A program made the position numbers and the translations under genes. Positions 9,270 through 19,968 of a stretch of DNA of 64,000 nt are shown one piece after another. Under the pieces are notes generated by a model, which saw only the letters and a program-made list of their open reading frames with translations, had not been told where the DNA came from and did no database searches. The first letter of the stretch is position 1. Each line of letters opens with the position of its first letter. Source of the stretch: Tatlockia sp041659885 (GTDB lineage Bacteria; Pseudomonadota; Gammaproteobacteria; Legionellales; Legionellaceae); contig JBAZXN010000008.1 in assembly GCA_041659885.1 (NCBI GenBank), positions 1-64,000 of the forward strand, read 5' to 3'.

Positions 9270-9298
9270 TTGACACTGGAATCATGATGACTTAAAAT
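9270..9298 (+). promoter_or_regulatory. Near-consensus sigma-70 promoter of the giant SecA-like gene
   Basis: TTGACA (9270-9275), a 17-bp spacer and TAAAAT (9293-9298) are close to ideal. The predicted start near 9305 leaves a leader of about 50 bases. Two TTAA motifs 11 bp apart just downstream (9305 and 9316) faintly resemble a PmrA box but match poorly. Confidence 0.7.
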
Positions 9299-9353
9299 AG
9301 AGCATTAAATTCTTTTTAAGAACAGCGCTGATTGTGATGTTCCAGGAATCCTA

Positions 9354-12300
9354 ATGCCAAAAATCACTATTTTTCAACAAGAAAATCAGCTTATTTCCGA
9401 TCAGTTAGCTAATATAGAATATCGCCTGGATAAAGAGCAGGCCATCTGTCTTGTGCTGCCTGACAAGCTTTCACCTGATCAATTGCAGTATTTAGGCCAA
9501 TGGTTGCAGAAAACGCCCCCAAACTCCGTGTATAAGCTGTCCTTATTCATGGATACAGCGCTTTTGCAAACCCCTGAGTGCCATTTTTTTTTACAATGCT
9601 TAAACGAAATAGCCATTGAATCCATTGAGTTGCTATTGAATAAAGAGGACTTAAACACTCCCGGCCTGGATACCCTTTTAGCAGAGCATATCGCAAAGGG
9701 CGTAGACTTTCCCGTTCTTATTATGGAGAGTGGCAGGGAAGATGTTTCAATGCAATTTCCAACCTTTATTGCAACAATTATCCAGTCGATTCAACAGGCA
9801 AGACCCAAGCAAGCCCGGGATGAAGCAAATTTCGAGTTCCTCGAGGGGATTGATGGTGCCCCTATCAAACTTAAATCCTTAATTCATCATGCCGATGCGA
9901 ATCAATTTAACCATTACGTACAAATCGATGTACAGCATATGGAAGTGGTCGAGCAGCAAGTACAAGAAATGGTCGAAGTGTCCGTAGTTGTGGAACAGGA
10001 AGTTGCACAATATCACGGCGAATGCATTGATTATGCTGCTTTTAAAAAGAAATACAGTGAATCCGCCCACCTCAGCTCCCCTTTTCGACCCTCTCAGGTA
10101 GCGGACGCTATAGCCCTTGCGGAATATGAGCTCTTTGCTAATTTGCCCCATGCAATTAAGTACCTGTCCCCAAACGCTGAGGAAAAACTGGCCTCAGCCC
10201 TTCCGCAATGGGTTGCTTTAAATAAAGAAAACTGTGCGCCTTTTGAACTTAGCAAGACGCCCCAAGGGGAGTATGTACTGGATTACGATCCCTTGACAGA
10301 GCAGCCAAGTGAAAGAAAGCCCTTCGCATTGGATACGTATATTCCCTACAGGGATTCGACCCCCTTCTATAGCCTATTTGACGCAGTCAAACCCTTGTTA
10401 GGCACAATTCCCCAAGCAAGCATTCGTCTACGCATTATACAGGGAAATTGCACCAGTCTTATGAACCTGTGGCTTACACAGGGTGATACCGGAGTTACCC
10501 GTTTTTTTCAGGCACTTACTGAATTGGATTTGGTGCATTCAGGCTTGGCGGAATTTCTAGATGACGCCTATTTTTCCCATTTTGATCACCTGACGCCGTT
10601 TTATCGTGATGATTTTTTTGATATGTTGGGCAGTTTGCGCGCTTTCACACCAGTGCACATTGCTTGTTTAAAAAAATTCCTAGTACATACTGGTGCATCG
10701 CGCCATAACCTAATTAATACAGTCAATGATTTTAGCTATTTTTGGAAAAAATGTGAGGAGCTGTGCCAAGGTAGTAACCCGCTTCTTTCCCAAATTGCAG
10801 GCCAATGGGAAACCCCTCAAGGGGGGCAACCGGGAACCTACATGCAGCGGCTCTTGACACTATTAACCAATGCACGCGATTTACCTGATCAATTAAGCGC
10901 GCTTGCCCCCCGCAAATTTGGCTCTCCTGAACAAAATGCCAAAGCCCTCATGCTGGATGCTTTTGGTGCTTATTATGCTTCAAAATACGAAGGGTTTACC
11001 TGTGTTGCATCGTGTATGGATTTTGTCTATAACCCGGTGGCGCTGCATGCGAAGCCTTTTCATTCGGGGTTTCAATGCTACCGTACCTCACTAGATACGC
11101 TGTATAACATGGTCACTGTTCAAGGTGCTTATATAATACTAAACGAATCTGAGCTTATTGCTTGCAAACTCGAAAATGGCCTCTATCGAACCTGGGCGAT
11201 TGATAGTACTAAAGAAACACTTTCTACGGGCAGTTTTGAAAGCCTACAAAAAGAAGGTAAAGCCATTGCTTATGTAGACTACGTTGTGACGGGCGATATT
11301 TTGCCACCTGCATTCAAATTATACATAGTTTACGATTATGGTCAGGGAAGTGCATTTCAGCGCATTCACCCATCCTTACCCATTTCTCCACAAAACTATT
11401 ACCGCCATGTCTATCGGTTTATGGGGCAACAGCTTGCGGGGATGCCCACCCAAATGTTTATCAACACGTTTCAAAAAGTACTCTCCTATGGGCGTAAATA
11501 TTCTTACCCCGAGCATGAGAATGAATGCAATTTTTCAATGCAACTTCGTTTAATGGAATGTCTCTACTATATCACCGGGGCTCGGTTTAAAGGCGTATTG
11601 AATGCAAACAAGAAGTTCTGCGGTAAATCTGTCTCGACATTTGAGTGGATTTTCAAAAATGCAGAAAGCATTTGTATTAAGGAAATGTTAGACAAGTTAG
11701 CTTGTCTGAAGCAACTGCATGAGCAGCAGGTCAATTTTAATGATTTAGAAGCAGAATACTACATCGCAATACAAGACTTCTATTCTATAGAAAGAAAACA
11801 CGATGGGGATATTTATGCCTTTATGGTTTTCCAAGACTATCCCCGTTTATTAAACCGTCAATTGATGGCGAATCGTTATGCCACCTTGCAGTTTATTCGT
11901 GTGATAGGTGCCCAAAAAACGATACGTGGGACGAGTTACGCCCTTTACAGCCTTGAGTATCTTTCACGTGGAGCAAACGTTGGCAATGCCTTGCAAGATG
12001 ATTTACTGTTATTTTCGGCACTGTTAGCAAATTACCAGTTTAATCTACTCGAAGAAGACTTTAAGGCTTTACCAAAAGAGCATGCTGATTTACAAAAATT
12101 AAACGAAATCCGCAGATTTTTAGAAAAGGCAAGTCATGGAGAAACACAACAAAACACCGCACTTTATGTGTTTCAATGCATTGTCTCCTCAGAACAATTT
12201 TTAACCTACGATACGGCTTTAACGCTTTTTCGTGAGGCCGAAGCATTGGCAATGCAAAACGGTGTTATCGATCATAAAGCAATCCATACTCTCTTTCAAA

Positions 12301-15300
12301 AAGAGGGTATCACAGTCAAACTGTACGCGCCCGAAATTGTGTGTCGAGATAACCAGGAAATTCGATCAAACCTTATCCAAATCATTGAAGTTCTGTCCCG
12401 TGCCAACGCATACGGTAAGCCGATGAAATTCCTGGTGGACATGGGAAAAGCCGCTGCTTCAACCAATGAGGACACTAAAGCAGGTTTTATAAAAAAATAT
12501 AACACAGAAAGTGTACGTGCACGCATGGCACAACTTAAAGACACTGATATAGCAACGCTGCAAATCCATTTAAACGAAGCGATGCAAGCTTGCGGCAAAG
12601 TAGCTTCTCTGATTGCAGGAGGACTTATAAAAAACCTCCTAAACAATTTAAAAACCCGTGTCGTGTACGATCTTTTTAAACTCGATTCGTACAGTTCGAA
12701 GATTGCTTTAACCCTCAAAGAGCTTTTAACGCCCATTAAACCCGAACCAAAGCTTCCTTTCGCACTGTATAATGCGACCTTGCAATTACCAGAAGTAGAA
12801 GAGGCCGATGATTTTAAACAACTAACCAGAATTACAAGCCTCTTGACACCCCTTGCCATTGCTTGCATTGCTTTATGCAAGCAGGCCGGTGTACAAGGTG
12901 ATTTTGAGGCCGCCTATCTAAAGTGTATCGAAACGATTGATTTTAAACGATGCGACATTGACAGCTTCACGGCCTTCATGACGTTATTCTCCTCCATGCC
13001 GCATCGCGACCATCAACCTATTTTTGCCGCTTTCACGGGTTATTTGACAAAAAACTATGAAAAAGCAACTTGTTATCGCTTAATTGAACTCGTTCAATTA
13101 ATGGATAATCAGCAATTTTCAACCCCAATGATCGTTGATTTTTGTAGGCTATTTAACAACGAGGATCTGGATTATGTTACTTTTATCCGGGAGTTGGGCA
13201 AAATCCATGCGCAAGATGACCAAGATAAGCTGCTTGCCTTCTTATTAAGAGAGCCAACCCTTAGCAACCAACAAAGGGTACAAATTGGACATGATACTGC
13301 GGTATTTATAACTCATCGAGAGAGCATAGCCAATATGGTTATGCATCTGGTTCAAAACCAACAGGTTACGCTTTTCCTGGAAAAAACCGCTTTGTTAGCT
13401 CCAGAGCAAAAAACCCGTATTCTGCTTATTTTGTCAAAAGCATTTGCTTCTCAACGCGCATGCGATAAGCCGACCGACCTGACCGCCGTATTAAATCAGT
13501 TGTCAGCGCTCGAAGAGCCCAATCTAACCCGTTTAAGTGTGCTCTACGAGACAACACCAATTAGTATCAACTCACTACATAATGGATTAAACCATTTGGG
13601 TCAAGAGGAATCCTTCGATGCCTTATTACTGACCATTGAAAAATCGCCATTTGGAAAACGCAATTGGGATGCGCAATTTGAACTATCGCAGGTTGAACGA
13701 GTAATCAATGAGTCGACCGATTTAATTAACGGCACAACCTACCCTTATGCCTATCGAAAACAGTTAATGGAAATGTTTTTATTAATCAATGCAATGGGTA
13801 AAAAATTACCGGTGTTTGATGGGAAAGCGGCCTGCGACTTAACCAATCAGGAAATCAAGACGCGCTTTTTGAAGCTAAAAAAAGAGGGGCAGTGCCACCA
13901 CAATATCAAGCATCAAGTGCAAGCCTTAACGCTAATGCGTGAAGCAATGTATCGCAGCACAGGTCAATTTCCCAATGCCACTCAGATGATTGTACAGATT
14001 GATAGCCTCCTTCATCAAGGACACGTTATCACAAACTTTGATACCGGGCAGGGAAAAAGTCTTGTCGAATGGATGGAATGTGCCTTCTTGTGGTTAATAA
14101 GCGATCGCGTAGAACGGTTTACCTCTTCCTTAATTGATGCGCAACGCGATATTGAAAACTACGGTGCGTTTTTAACGGCCTTAGGTATTCCTTTTGCCCA
14201 AACACCGCTTTCTGCTGTAAGCCCCCTTGCTGCCTATTCTCATGACGGAATTAATTTCAGCACCGCATCCCAAATAGATTTCTTTTACACCAAAGCCATG
14301 TTAGCTGACCACCAACTGGAGGACTCGGATGCAATTGTCAGCACCGTGATTAACGAGTCAGACTTTTTTATTCTTGATGATCAAACTGCATACCGTTTTG
14401 CAACCCACGGGGCAAACCTCAATGCTTCGCACACATGGATCTACGGCGTTATTAATTCCTACATTGATAAACCCCCTTTTACGGATTGCAACACCAGTAA
14501 ATCAACCGATCTTAGCCGCTTGAGAAACTACATTCGTCAACAAGCACGTTTATTAGACAAGTCCGCCCGGATACTCACCCGTTTAGACGATGGGGTTCTT
14601 TTGAAATGGCTTGAATCGGCTCTTTTGGTCAGGTATGTACTAAAAGTGAATAATAACTTTGTTATCAGCGAACACAATGTAATCCAATTATTGATGGAAG
14701 ACAAAAAAGTAAACCCCGTTGCAGTATTTGGAAATGGTTTGCAGCAGTTACTTCAAGACCGCTTAAAGATAGAAATAACACCTGAAACAAAAACTATTAT
14801 TTCAAAAGCCAACCGCAATGTATTAGACAGATGCCTTGCTAGAACAGGGCGCATTTGGGGATCCTCAGGAACCGTGGGTTCCGAGGAGGAAATACAAGAA
14901 CAATTTGAAAAATACGGGTTCGCTTTTTCAAAGATTGAGCCACATCATAAAAAACACACCAATACCCTATCGCTTAAACTATTACCCAATAAAAAAGCGC
15001 ACTGGGCACACCTAATGGACCAGGTTTCTCTTCGATTTAAGGACAAAAACAGAGCGCCCTTGTTGATTTTCTGTAAAAGTATTGATGAAGTAAATGCACT
15101 GTATGCTTTTTTACACGCAAAATTTCCAGAGGAGACACTGCAATATTTTACTGGCAAAGAAGAAGAAACGGCAGTAATTAAAGCAGCGGCAACCCCCGGC
15201 ATGGTAACGATTACCACCGCAGCCATTGGGCGAAATACGGACGTTCCTTACAATAAAAAAGAGGGCATGGATGTGTGCCTCACCTTCGTTTCTTCCACAC

Positions 15301-16649
15301 GACTGGAGAGGCAAATGAGCGGTCGTACCAATCGACAAGGTTCAAAAGGAGAAATTTTCTATATTTTGAATCAAGAAGATCAGCAGGTATCCAATGAAGC
15401 GCAAAAACAACAATTACAAAAAAAACTGGATGAAATAGCACGCACACGACGCGAGTTTAATGAAGGATTTTACCGGCTCATTGGTCCTTTGCTAACGCAT
15501 GTTGAACAACTACCCAAAGAGGACTTTGTCACGATAACAAAGCAACAATTGTTTAACACCAAGTGGTCTGCATTCAGTGAATCACAAGAATCAACTTATC
15601 GCGAAGCCAAATTAGCAAACACTTATAATGAAGCCACCTTTATTCAACAGATGAAAGAAGCCCTTGCTGAACACTTAACGGAGGCCATTCCCAGCTATCG
15701 GCTTGATGAAATGCCAAATCTGACAACCCCCTACCACCCCTTACCCGAAAAATATGCGTCCCTTGACAAACCCGTATTAATAAATGAGTGCATCCCACCC
15801 ATCGTGATTGCTCATGAACTATTTTATGAAACAAGGGCTAATAATAACCCTGTGACAGCAAAGGATAAAAAGGAACTCTTCTCGGTACTGCGTACTCTTT
15901 TTCATGATGCAAAAGCGAATAATTTTATTGAAAAAAACCATGCTTTTTTAAGTTATTTAGCGCAAAAACAATTTAATGAAACGGAGCTAAAAGCGATTTA
16001 CAGGACTTTTTTGCAAGACGAATTATTACCCAAAATCAAAAAAACCGCTTTCATGCCGCGTTGGCTAGGTTATGCCGATAAATTAACTCAGTTGACAAAC
16101 AATCAATCTTACTTGTTCCTCTTTCAAGCACTAGTGAGTGTTGATAAAGACAAACCTGGCGATTTGACCCTCTTAAAAAACATGACCGCTACCATTATTC
16201 AGGAGTACCTGGAAAATAGTTGGTTTATTAGTACTACAAAGCGCAAAGCGGCAAAGGCATTGGTAAGCGCTATCACCCATGCGAAAGACGATTCAACCCT
16301 GATAGCAGCGTTGGTGAGTGCTCAATTGACTATTGCAGACAATGACTTAGCGCTTAATAAAAGTCTCTTTTTTCAAACGAACCGATCAGGTAAAAGCCGT
16401 TTGCAACACAGTATTACCACTGCATTAACACTAGCTGCTTCTTTAAGCATGCAAACGGATACCCACGTTTTAGTCGATGGACTCGTTAACCGGTTGCAAT
16501 CTCTTTCACCAAAAAATGCGCCACTTAAGACGCTGGATGAAGTGAAATTTTTTACGGCACACAGTATGAAAGGGCATGATAAGGTGAATGCAAAAGTACT
16601 TGGTACAGCATTAGAAAAAGCACTGGAGATTGGGCATCGGTTACGGTGA
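9354..16649 (+). CDS. Giant (2431-aa) protein with SecA-like DEAD/helicase ATPase module
   Basis: The protein has 2431 residues. Four elements line up in SecA order. D1563-S1569 (DTGQGKS) matches the SecA Walker A TGEGKT. 'NESDFFILDDQTAYRF' around D1675/D1676 matches the SecA block DEVDSILIDEARTP, with the Walker B 'DE' replaced by 'DD'. 'VTITTAAIGRNTDVP' matches SecA ATNMAGRGTDI, and GRTNRQGSKG from residue 1990 matches the arginine-finger motif GRSGRQGDPG. The roughly 1500 N-terminal and 400 C-terminal residues are not recognised and seem mostly helical and soluble. There is no signal peptide. It is far longer than housekeeping SecA (about 900), so it is not the general translocase. A SecA-like motor inside a host-directed effector is my inference. 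ATG 9354 follows CAGGA at seven bases. It is a single-gene unit ending at a shared terminator with putA. Confidence 0.75.
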   Translation: MPKITIFQQENQLISDQLANIEYRLDKEQAICLVLPDKLSPDQLQYLGQWLQKTPPNSVYKLSLFMDTALLQTPECHFFLQCLNEIAIESIELLLNKEDLNTPGLDTLLAEHIAKGVDFPVLIMESGREDVSMQFPTFIATIIQSIQQARPKQARDEANFEFLEGIDGAPIKLKSLIHHADANQFNHYVQIDVQHMEVVEQQVQEMVEVSVVVEQEVAQYHGECIDYAAFKKKYSESAHLSSPFRPSQVADAIALAEYELFANLPHAIKYLSPNAEEKLASALPQWVALNKENCAPFELSKTPQGEYVLDYDPLTEQPSERKPFALDTYIPYRDSTPFYSLFDAVKPLLGTIPQASIRLRIIQGNCTSLMNLWLTQGDTGVTRFFQALTELDLVHSGLAEFLDDAYFSHFDHLTPFYRDDFFDMLGSLRAFTPVHIACLKKFLVHTGASRHNLINTVNDFSYFWKKCEELCQGSNPLLSQIAGQWETPQGGQPGTYMQRLLTLLTNARDLPDQLSALAPRKFGSPEQNAKALMLDAFGAYYASKYEGFTCVASCMDFVYNPVALHAKPFHSGFQCYRTSLDTLYNMVTVQGAYIILNESELIACKLENGLYRTWAIDSTKETLSTGSFESLQKEGKAIAYVDYVVTGDILPPAFKLYIVYDYGQGSAFQRIHPSLPISPQNYYRHVYRFMGQQLAGMPTQMFINTFQKVLSYGRKYSYPEHENECNFSMQLRLMECLYYITGARFKGVLNANKKFCGKSVSTFEWIFKNAESICIKEMLDKLACLKQLHEQQVNFNDLEAEYYIAIQDFYSIERKHDGDIYAFMVFQDYPRLLNRQLMANRYATLQFIRVIGAQKTIRGTSYALYSLEYLSRGANVGNALQDDLLLFSALLANYQFNLLEEDFKALPKEHADLQKLNEIRRFLEKASHGETQQNTALYVFQCIVSSEQFLTYDTALTLFREAEALAMQNGVIDHKAIHTLFQKEGITVKLYAPEIVCRDNQEIRSNLIQIIEVLSRANAYGKPMKFLVDMGKAAASTNEDTKAGFIKKYNTESVRARMAQLKDTDIATLQIHLNEAMQACGKVASLIAGGLIKNLLNNLKTRVVYDLFKLDSYSSKIALTLKELLTPIKPEPKLPFALYNATLQLPEVEEADDFKQLTRITSLLTPLAIACIALCKQAGVQGDFEAAYLKCIETIDFKRCDIDSFTAFMTLFSSMPHRDHQPIFAAFTGYLTKNYEKATCYRLIELVQLMDNQQFSTPMIVDFCRLFNNEDLDYVTFIRELGKIHAQDDQDKLLAFLLREPTLSNQQRVQIGHDTAVFITHRESIANMVMHLVQNQQVTLFLEKTALLAPEQKTRILLILSKAFASQRACDKPTDLTAVLNQLSALEEPNLTRLSVLYETTPISINSLHNGLNHLGQEESFDALLLTIEKSPFGKRNWDAQFELSQVERVINESTDLINGTTYPYAYRKQLMEMFLLINAMGKKLPVFDGKAACDLTNQEIKTRFLKLKKEGQCHHNIKHQVQALTLMREAMYRSTGQFPNATQMIVQIDSLLHQGHVITNFDTGQGKSLVEWMECAFLWLISDRVERFTSSLIDAQRDIENYGAFLTALGIPFAQTPLSAVSPLAAYSHDGINFSTASQIDFFYTKAMLADHQLEDSDAIVSTVINESDFFILDDQTAYRFATHGANLNASHTWIYGVINSYIDKPPFTDCNTSKSTDLSRLRNYIRQQARLLDKSARILTRLDDGVLLKWLESALLVRYVLKVNNNFVISEHNVIQLLMEDKKVNPVAVFGNGLQQLLQDRLKIEITPETKTIISKANRNVLDRCLARTGRIWGSSGTVGSEEEIQEQFEKYGFAFSKIEPHHKKHTNTLSLKLLPNKKAHWAHLMDQVSLRFKDKNRAPLLIFCKSIDEVNALYAFLHAKFPEETLQYFTGKEEETAVIKAAATPGMVTITTAAIGRNTDVPYNKKEGMDVCLTFVSSTRLERQMSGRTNRQGSKGEIFYILNQEDQQVSNEAQKQQLQKKLDEIARTRREFNEGFYRLIGPLLTHVEQLPKEDFVTITKQQLFNTKWSAFSESQESTYREAKLANTYNEATFIQQMKEALAEHLTEAIPSYRLDEMPNLTTPYHPLPEKYASLDKPVLINECIPPIVIAHELFYETRANNNPVTAKDKKELFSVLRTLFHDAKANNFIEKNHAFLSYLAQKQFNETELKAIYRTFLQDELLPKIKKTAFMPRWLGYADKLTQLTNNQSYLFLFQALVSVDKDKPGDLTLLKNMTATIIQEYLENSWFISTTKRKAAKALVSAITHAKDDSTLIAALVSAQLTIADNDLALNKSLFFQTNRSGKSRLQHSITTALTLAASLSMQTDTHVLVDGLVNRLQSLSPKNAPLKTLDEVKFFTAHSMKGHDKVNAKVLGTALEKALEIGHRLR

Positions 16650-16669
16650 TTTCGTTTAAGCTTCATGAG

Positions 16670-16704
16670 AGTCTGCACGTATCTTAAAAGGATACGTGCA
16701 GACT
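16670..16704. terminator. Bidirectional terminator between the SecA-like gene and putA
   Basis: A perfect 14-bp inverted repeat (16670-16683 and 16691-16704, arm AGTCTGCACGTATC) with a 7-base loop is followed by a short T run. It lies in the 69-bp gap between convergent genes. Confidence 0.7.
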
Positions 16705-16718
16705 TTGCTCCACAGGCT

Positions 16719-19700
16719 TCAATACCCCTCAGGCAATGACATTAAACTGGCATTTCCACCTGCGGCCGTTGTATCTACCGTGTAGGTTCTCTCATGGCAG
16801 AAGCGAAGCAGGTAATGCGGGCCACCTGCTTTGGGGCCTGTTCCTGATAAGCCTTCACCGCCAAAAGGCTGTAGCCCTACCACCGCACCAATCATGTTGC
16901 GATTCACATAGCAATTGCCTACATGAACCTGCTGCTTGATATACTCAACCGTTTCATTGATGCGGCTGTGTATGCCTAAGGTTAATCCATAGCCTGTGCT
17001 ATTAATTTGTTCAATCACCTTATCCAAGTTTTTGCGTTTATAACGTACCACATGCAACACAGGACCAAATACTTCCTCTTCCAAAACAGCCATGCTATCA
17101 ATTGCTATGGCAGTTGGCGGCATAAAATGACCCGTACCGCAGACTTTAGGAATTTCACACTGATAAATCAGCGTACCCTTTTCTTGCATTGCCAAAACGT
17201 GTGCCTTTAAACGCGACAAGGCTGCTTTATCAATAACAGGTCCAATGTCGGTAGAAAGCCATTGCGGATCGCCAATTTCCAACTCAGCCATCGCCCCTTT
17301 TAACAAATGGATCATGCGATCATACACTTCGTCTTGTACAAACAACACACGCAGTGCCGAGCAGCGCTGCCCTGCACTCCCGAAAGCGGAATTAACCGCA
17401 TCAATCGCAACTTGTTCAAGTAAGGCTGAAGAATCCACTATCATGGCATTTTGGCCGCCCGTTTCGGCGATAAGGGGAATAATTTCCCCTCCACGCGTTG
17501 CCAACGTTTGATTGATATGGGTTGCAGTTTGGGTGGAACCAGTGAAAACAACTGCTTTTACGCGCTTGTCAGCCACTAAAGCCTGGCCTACTGTTTTGCC
17601 ATCGCCCGGTAAAAGCTGGATTACCTCATCAGGAATACCGGCTTGATGCATTAATTGCACGGCAAAGTTGGCAATTAATGGCGTTTGTGGAGCAGGTTTT
17701 GCAATCACGCAGTTTCCAGTAACCAATGCGGCCACGACTTGCCCTGTAAAAATTGCCAAAGGAAAATTCCAGGGGCTAATGCATAATACAACACCGCGAC
17801 CGTGCAAACTCAACTCATTTAGCTCGCCAGTATAGCCATGCAAAACCAGCGGTTTTGTCATTAACTTTTCAGCCATAACCGCATAATAACGGCAAAAATC
17901 GACCGCTTCACGTACTTCGGCAACCCCATCGCCAAAAGTTTTCCCGGCTTCCAAACAAGCCAGGGCCAAAAATTCGGGCATGTTTTCTTCGAGAAGATCG
18001 GCAAAGCGCTGAACCATCGCGACCCGCTCGCTCACAGGCCGGGTGCTCCAGACAGGAAATGCACGAGTAGCTTCGGATAAGGCCCACTCAATGTCCTGCT
18101 CTTTTGCATCACTGACCCGACCAATTGTTCTATCCGGTTTTTGCGGTGAAGTAACAGAGCCATCCACTTCGCCTCCGGGTTTTTGTCCTGCCAATAAAGG
18201 CTTGGCAAACCAATGCCCCAGATCCATTTCACTGTAAGTTTGTTGCAATTGAGCAACCAGTGTTCTATCGGTAAAATCAAATCCGACTGAATTTTTTCGT
18301 TCGGGTTGAAAAATAGAAGCAGGTAACGGAATATTTTGATTTATTTTGCCTAAAAGGTGGTTTGCCTTGCTGACAGGATCTTCTACCAGGCTGCTAATCG
18401 GGGCTTTTTCATCCACTATTCGATTCACAAACGAGGAATTTGCTCCATTTTCCAACAAACGGCGAACCAGGTAGGGAAGAAGATCTTCGTGCGTGCCAAC
18501 AGGCGCATAAATACGGCAAGGAATATTATGACAATTAGCAGGGACTATTTGCTCATAAAGCTCATTGCCCATGCCATGCAAACATTGAAATTCAAAGTCG
18601 CGGTAACTGCCCACAATATTGAGAATCATTGCGACAGAATAGGCGTTGTGGGTTGCAAATTGCGGATAGATGGCATCCGTCATCGTTAGTAATTTTTTAG
18701 CACAAGCCTGAAAGGACACATCCGTAAAGACTTTACGCGTGAAAACAGGGTATTCGGAATAACCTTGCATCTGCGATTTTTTAATTTCACTGTCCCAATA
18801 CGCACCTTTAATGAGTCGAACCATAATGCGGCGTTTTTTGCCTCGTGCTAAAGCTGCCACCCAATCCAGTACATAAAAAGCCCTTTTTTGATAGGACTGC
18901 ACGGCCAAACCAAAGCCATTCCAGCCGTTTAGGCTGTCATCGTTAAATACTTGCTCGATAACATCAAGTGAAAGTTCAAGCCGCTCTGACTCTTCTGCAT
19001 CAACGGTCATACCGATATCGTATTGCTTTGCAAGCTGCGCTAACTTCAGCAGTTTAGGCGGTAATTCGTCCATAACTCGCGTGCGTTGGGATTCCTGATA
19101 ACGAGGATGCAACGCAGACAACTTAATAGATATGCCAGCACGTTGGTAGATGGTAGCGTTTTTATCCACGCTTTTACCAATGGCTTCAATCGCATTTTTA
19201 TAGGCTTCAAAATAACGCGCTGCATCTACATCGGTTAGTGCGGCTTCCCCGAGCATGTCGTAAGAATACCGATAACCTTGTGCCTCTTTTTTCTTTGAGC
19301 GGGACAACGCTTCCTGAATCGTTCTTCCCGTCACAAATTGTTTGCTCATAATGCGCATTGCTTTATCTACCGCTTTACGAACTACCGGTTCACCGCTGCG
19401 ATTGATCAATTTAAAGAGGGTTTTGGATAAGGTAGAGTCTGCATTTTCAGGGGTTAGTACTTTTCCTGTCAGCATCAATGCCCAGGTAGTGGCATTTACA
19501 AAGAACGATTCACTCTGGCCACGGTGCGCTTTCCAGTCGGCGCGGGAGAGCTTGTCTTTAATCAAACTGTCAATTGTGGCATTGTCTGGCACACGCAATA
19601 AGGCCTCTGCCAAACACATCAATGCGATGCCTTCATCACTTGATAACGAATACTCCGTCAAAAACGAATCAATCCCCGTACTTTTCTTGCGTAATGCGCG

Positions 19701-19871
19701 CACCTGCTCCACAAGTGCGGTTGCCTGGTTTTTGATGGCATTTTGTTTTTCAACAGGTAACTCTGCTTTGAGAATAAGTTCTGTCATCAGCGTTAATTCA
19801 TCAATACGATAGGCTGTGTTAATCTGTGCACGGATACCTTGCGGGTTTTGTACTGAGAATCGCTCAAGCAT
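16719..19871 (-). CDS. putA: Bifunctional proline dehydrogenase / L-glutamate gamma-semialdehyde dehydrogenase
   Basis: This 1050-residue enzyme oxidises proline to glutamate in two steps. The PRODH barrel (about residues 130-450) shows 'QGYRYSYDMLGEAALT', 'GISIKLSALHPRY', 'VDAEESERLELSLDVIE' and 'RLIKGAYWDSEIK'. The aldehyde dehydrogenase domain (about 520-1000) has 'GVVLCISPWNFPLAIFTG', 'AETGGQNAMIVD' and catalytic cysteine in 'GSAGQRCSALR'. The N-terminus starts directly with the arm region and lacks the ribbon-helix-helix DNA-binding domain of E. coli PutA, so it should not repress its own gene. The start at 19871 has GGAGA six bases upstream. A putative promoter is annotated separately. 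Proline-derived glutamate fits a bacterium living on amino acids. Confidence 0.96.
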   Translation of the reverse strand: MLERFSVQNPQGIRAQINTAYRIDELTLMTELILKAELPVEKQNAIKNQATALVEQVRALRKKSTGIDSFLTEYSLSSDEGIALMCLAEALLRVPDNATIDSLIKDKLSRADWKAHRGQSESFFVNATTWALMLTGKVLTPENADSTLSKTLFKLINRSGEPVVRKAVDKAMRIMSKQFVTGRTIQEALSRSKKKEAQGYRYSYDMLGEAALTDVDAARYFEAYKNAIEAIGKSVDKNATIYQRAGISIKLSALHPRYQESQRTRVMDELPPKLLKLAQLAKQYDIGMTVDAEESERLELSLDVIEQVFNDDSLNGWNGFGLAVQSYQKRAFYVLDWVAALARGKKRRIMVRLIKGAYWDSEIKKSQMQGYSEYPVFTRKVFTDVSFQACAKKLLTMTDAIYPQFATHNAYSVAMILNIVGSYRDFEFQCLHGMGNELYEQIVPANCHNIPCRIYAPVGTHEDLLPYLVRRLLENGANSSFVNRIVDEKAPISSLVEDPVSKANHLLGKINQNIPLPASIFQPERKNSVGFDFTDRTLVAQLQQTYSEMDLGHWFAKPLLAGQKPGGEVDGSVTSPQKPDRTIGRVSDAKEQDIEWALSEATRAFPVWSTRPVSERVAMVQRFADLLEENMPEFLALACLEAGKTFGDGVAEVREAVDFCRYYAVMAEKLMTKPLVLHGYTGELNELSLHGRGVVLCISPWNFPLAIFTGQVVAALVTGNCVIAKPAPQTPLIANFAVQLMHQAGIPDEVIQLLPGDGKTVGQALVADKRVKAVVFTGSTQTATHINQTLATRGGEIIPLIAETGGQNAMIVDSSALLEQVAIDAVNSAFGSAGQRCSALRVLFVQDEVYDRMIHLLKGAMAELEIGDPQWLSTDIGPVIDKAALSRLKAHVLAMQEKGTLIYQCEIPKVCGTGHFMPPTAIAIDSMAVLEEEVFGPVLHVVRYKRKNLDKVIEQINSTGYGLTLGIHSRINETVEYIKQQVHVGNCYVNRNMIGAVVGLQPFGGEGLSGTGPKAGGPHYLLRFCHERTYTVDTTAAGGNASLMSLPEGY

Positions 19872-19939
19872 GTAAATCTCCATAAAATTTGTTGGGATGA
19901 TAATTCAGAATAAAAGTAATTGAAATCTATTTATGCAAG

Positions 19940-19968
19940 AGTGTACATTTTTATATCTTATTTATCAA
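19940..19968 (-). promoter_or_regulatory. putA: Putative putA promoter
   Basis: On the minus strand TTGATA (19963-19968) and TACACT (19940-19945) are separated by 17 bp, about 70 bp ahead of the putA start. Apart from this and the promoter at 20187, I see nothing notable in the 398-bp gap between the divergent genes. Confidence 0.45.

Noticed and set aside
9300..9325. PmrA-like tandem TTAA motifs before the giant SecA-like gene
   Set aside because: The 11-bp period is right, but only the TTAA cores match and they lie downstream of a near-perfect -35/-10 promoter.
12296..12880. A 194-codon open frame antisense inside the giant gene
   Set aside because: The plus-strand frame is continuous and protein-like here, and the antisense frame has no start signals or neighbours.
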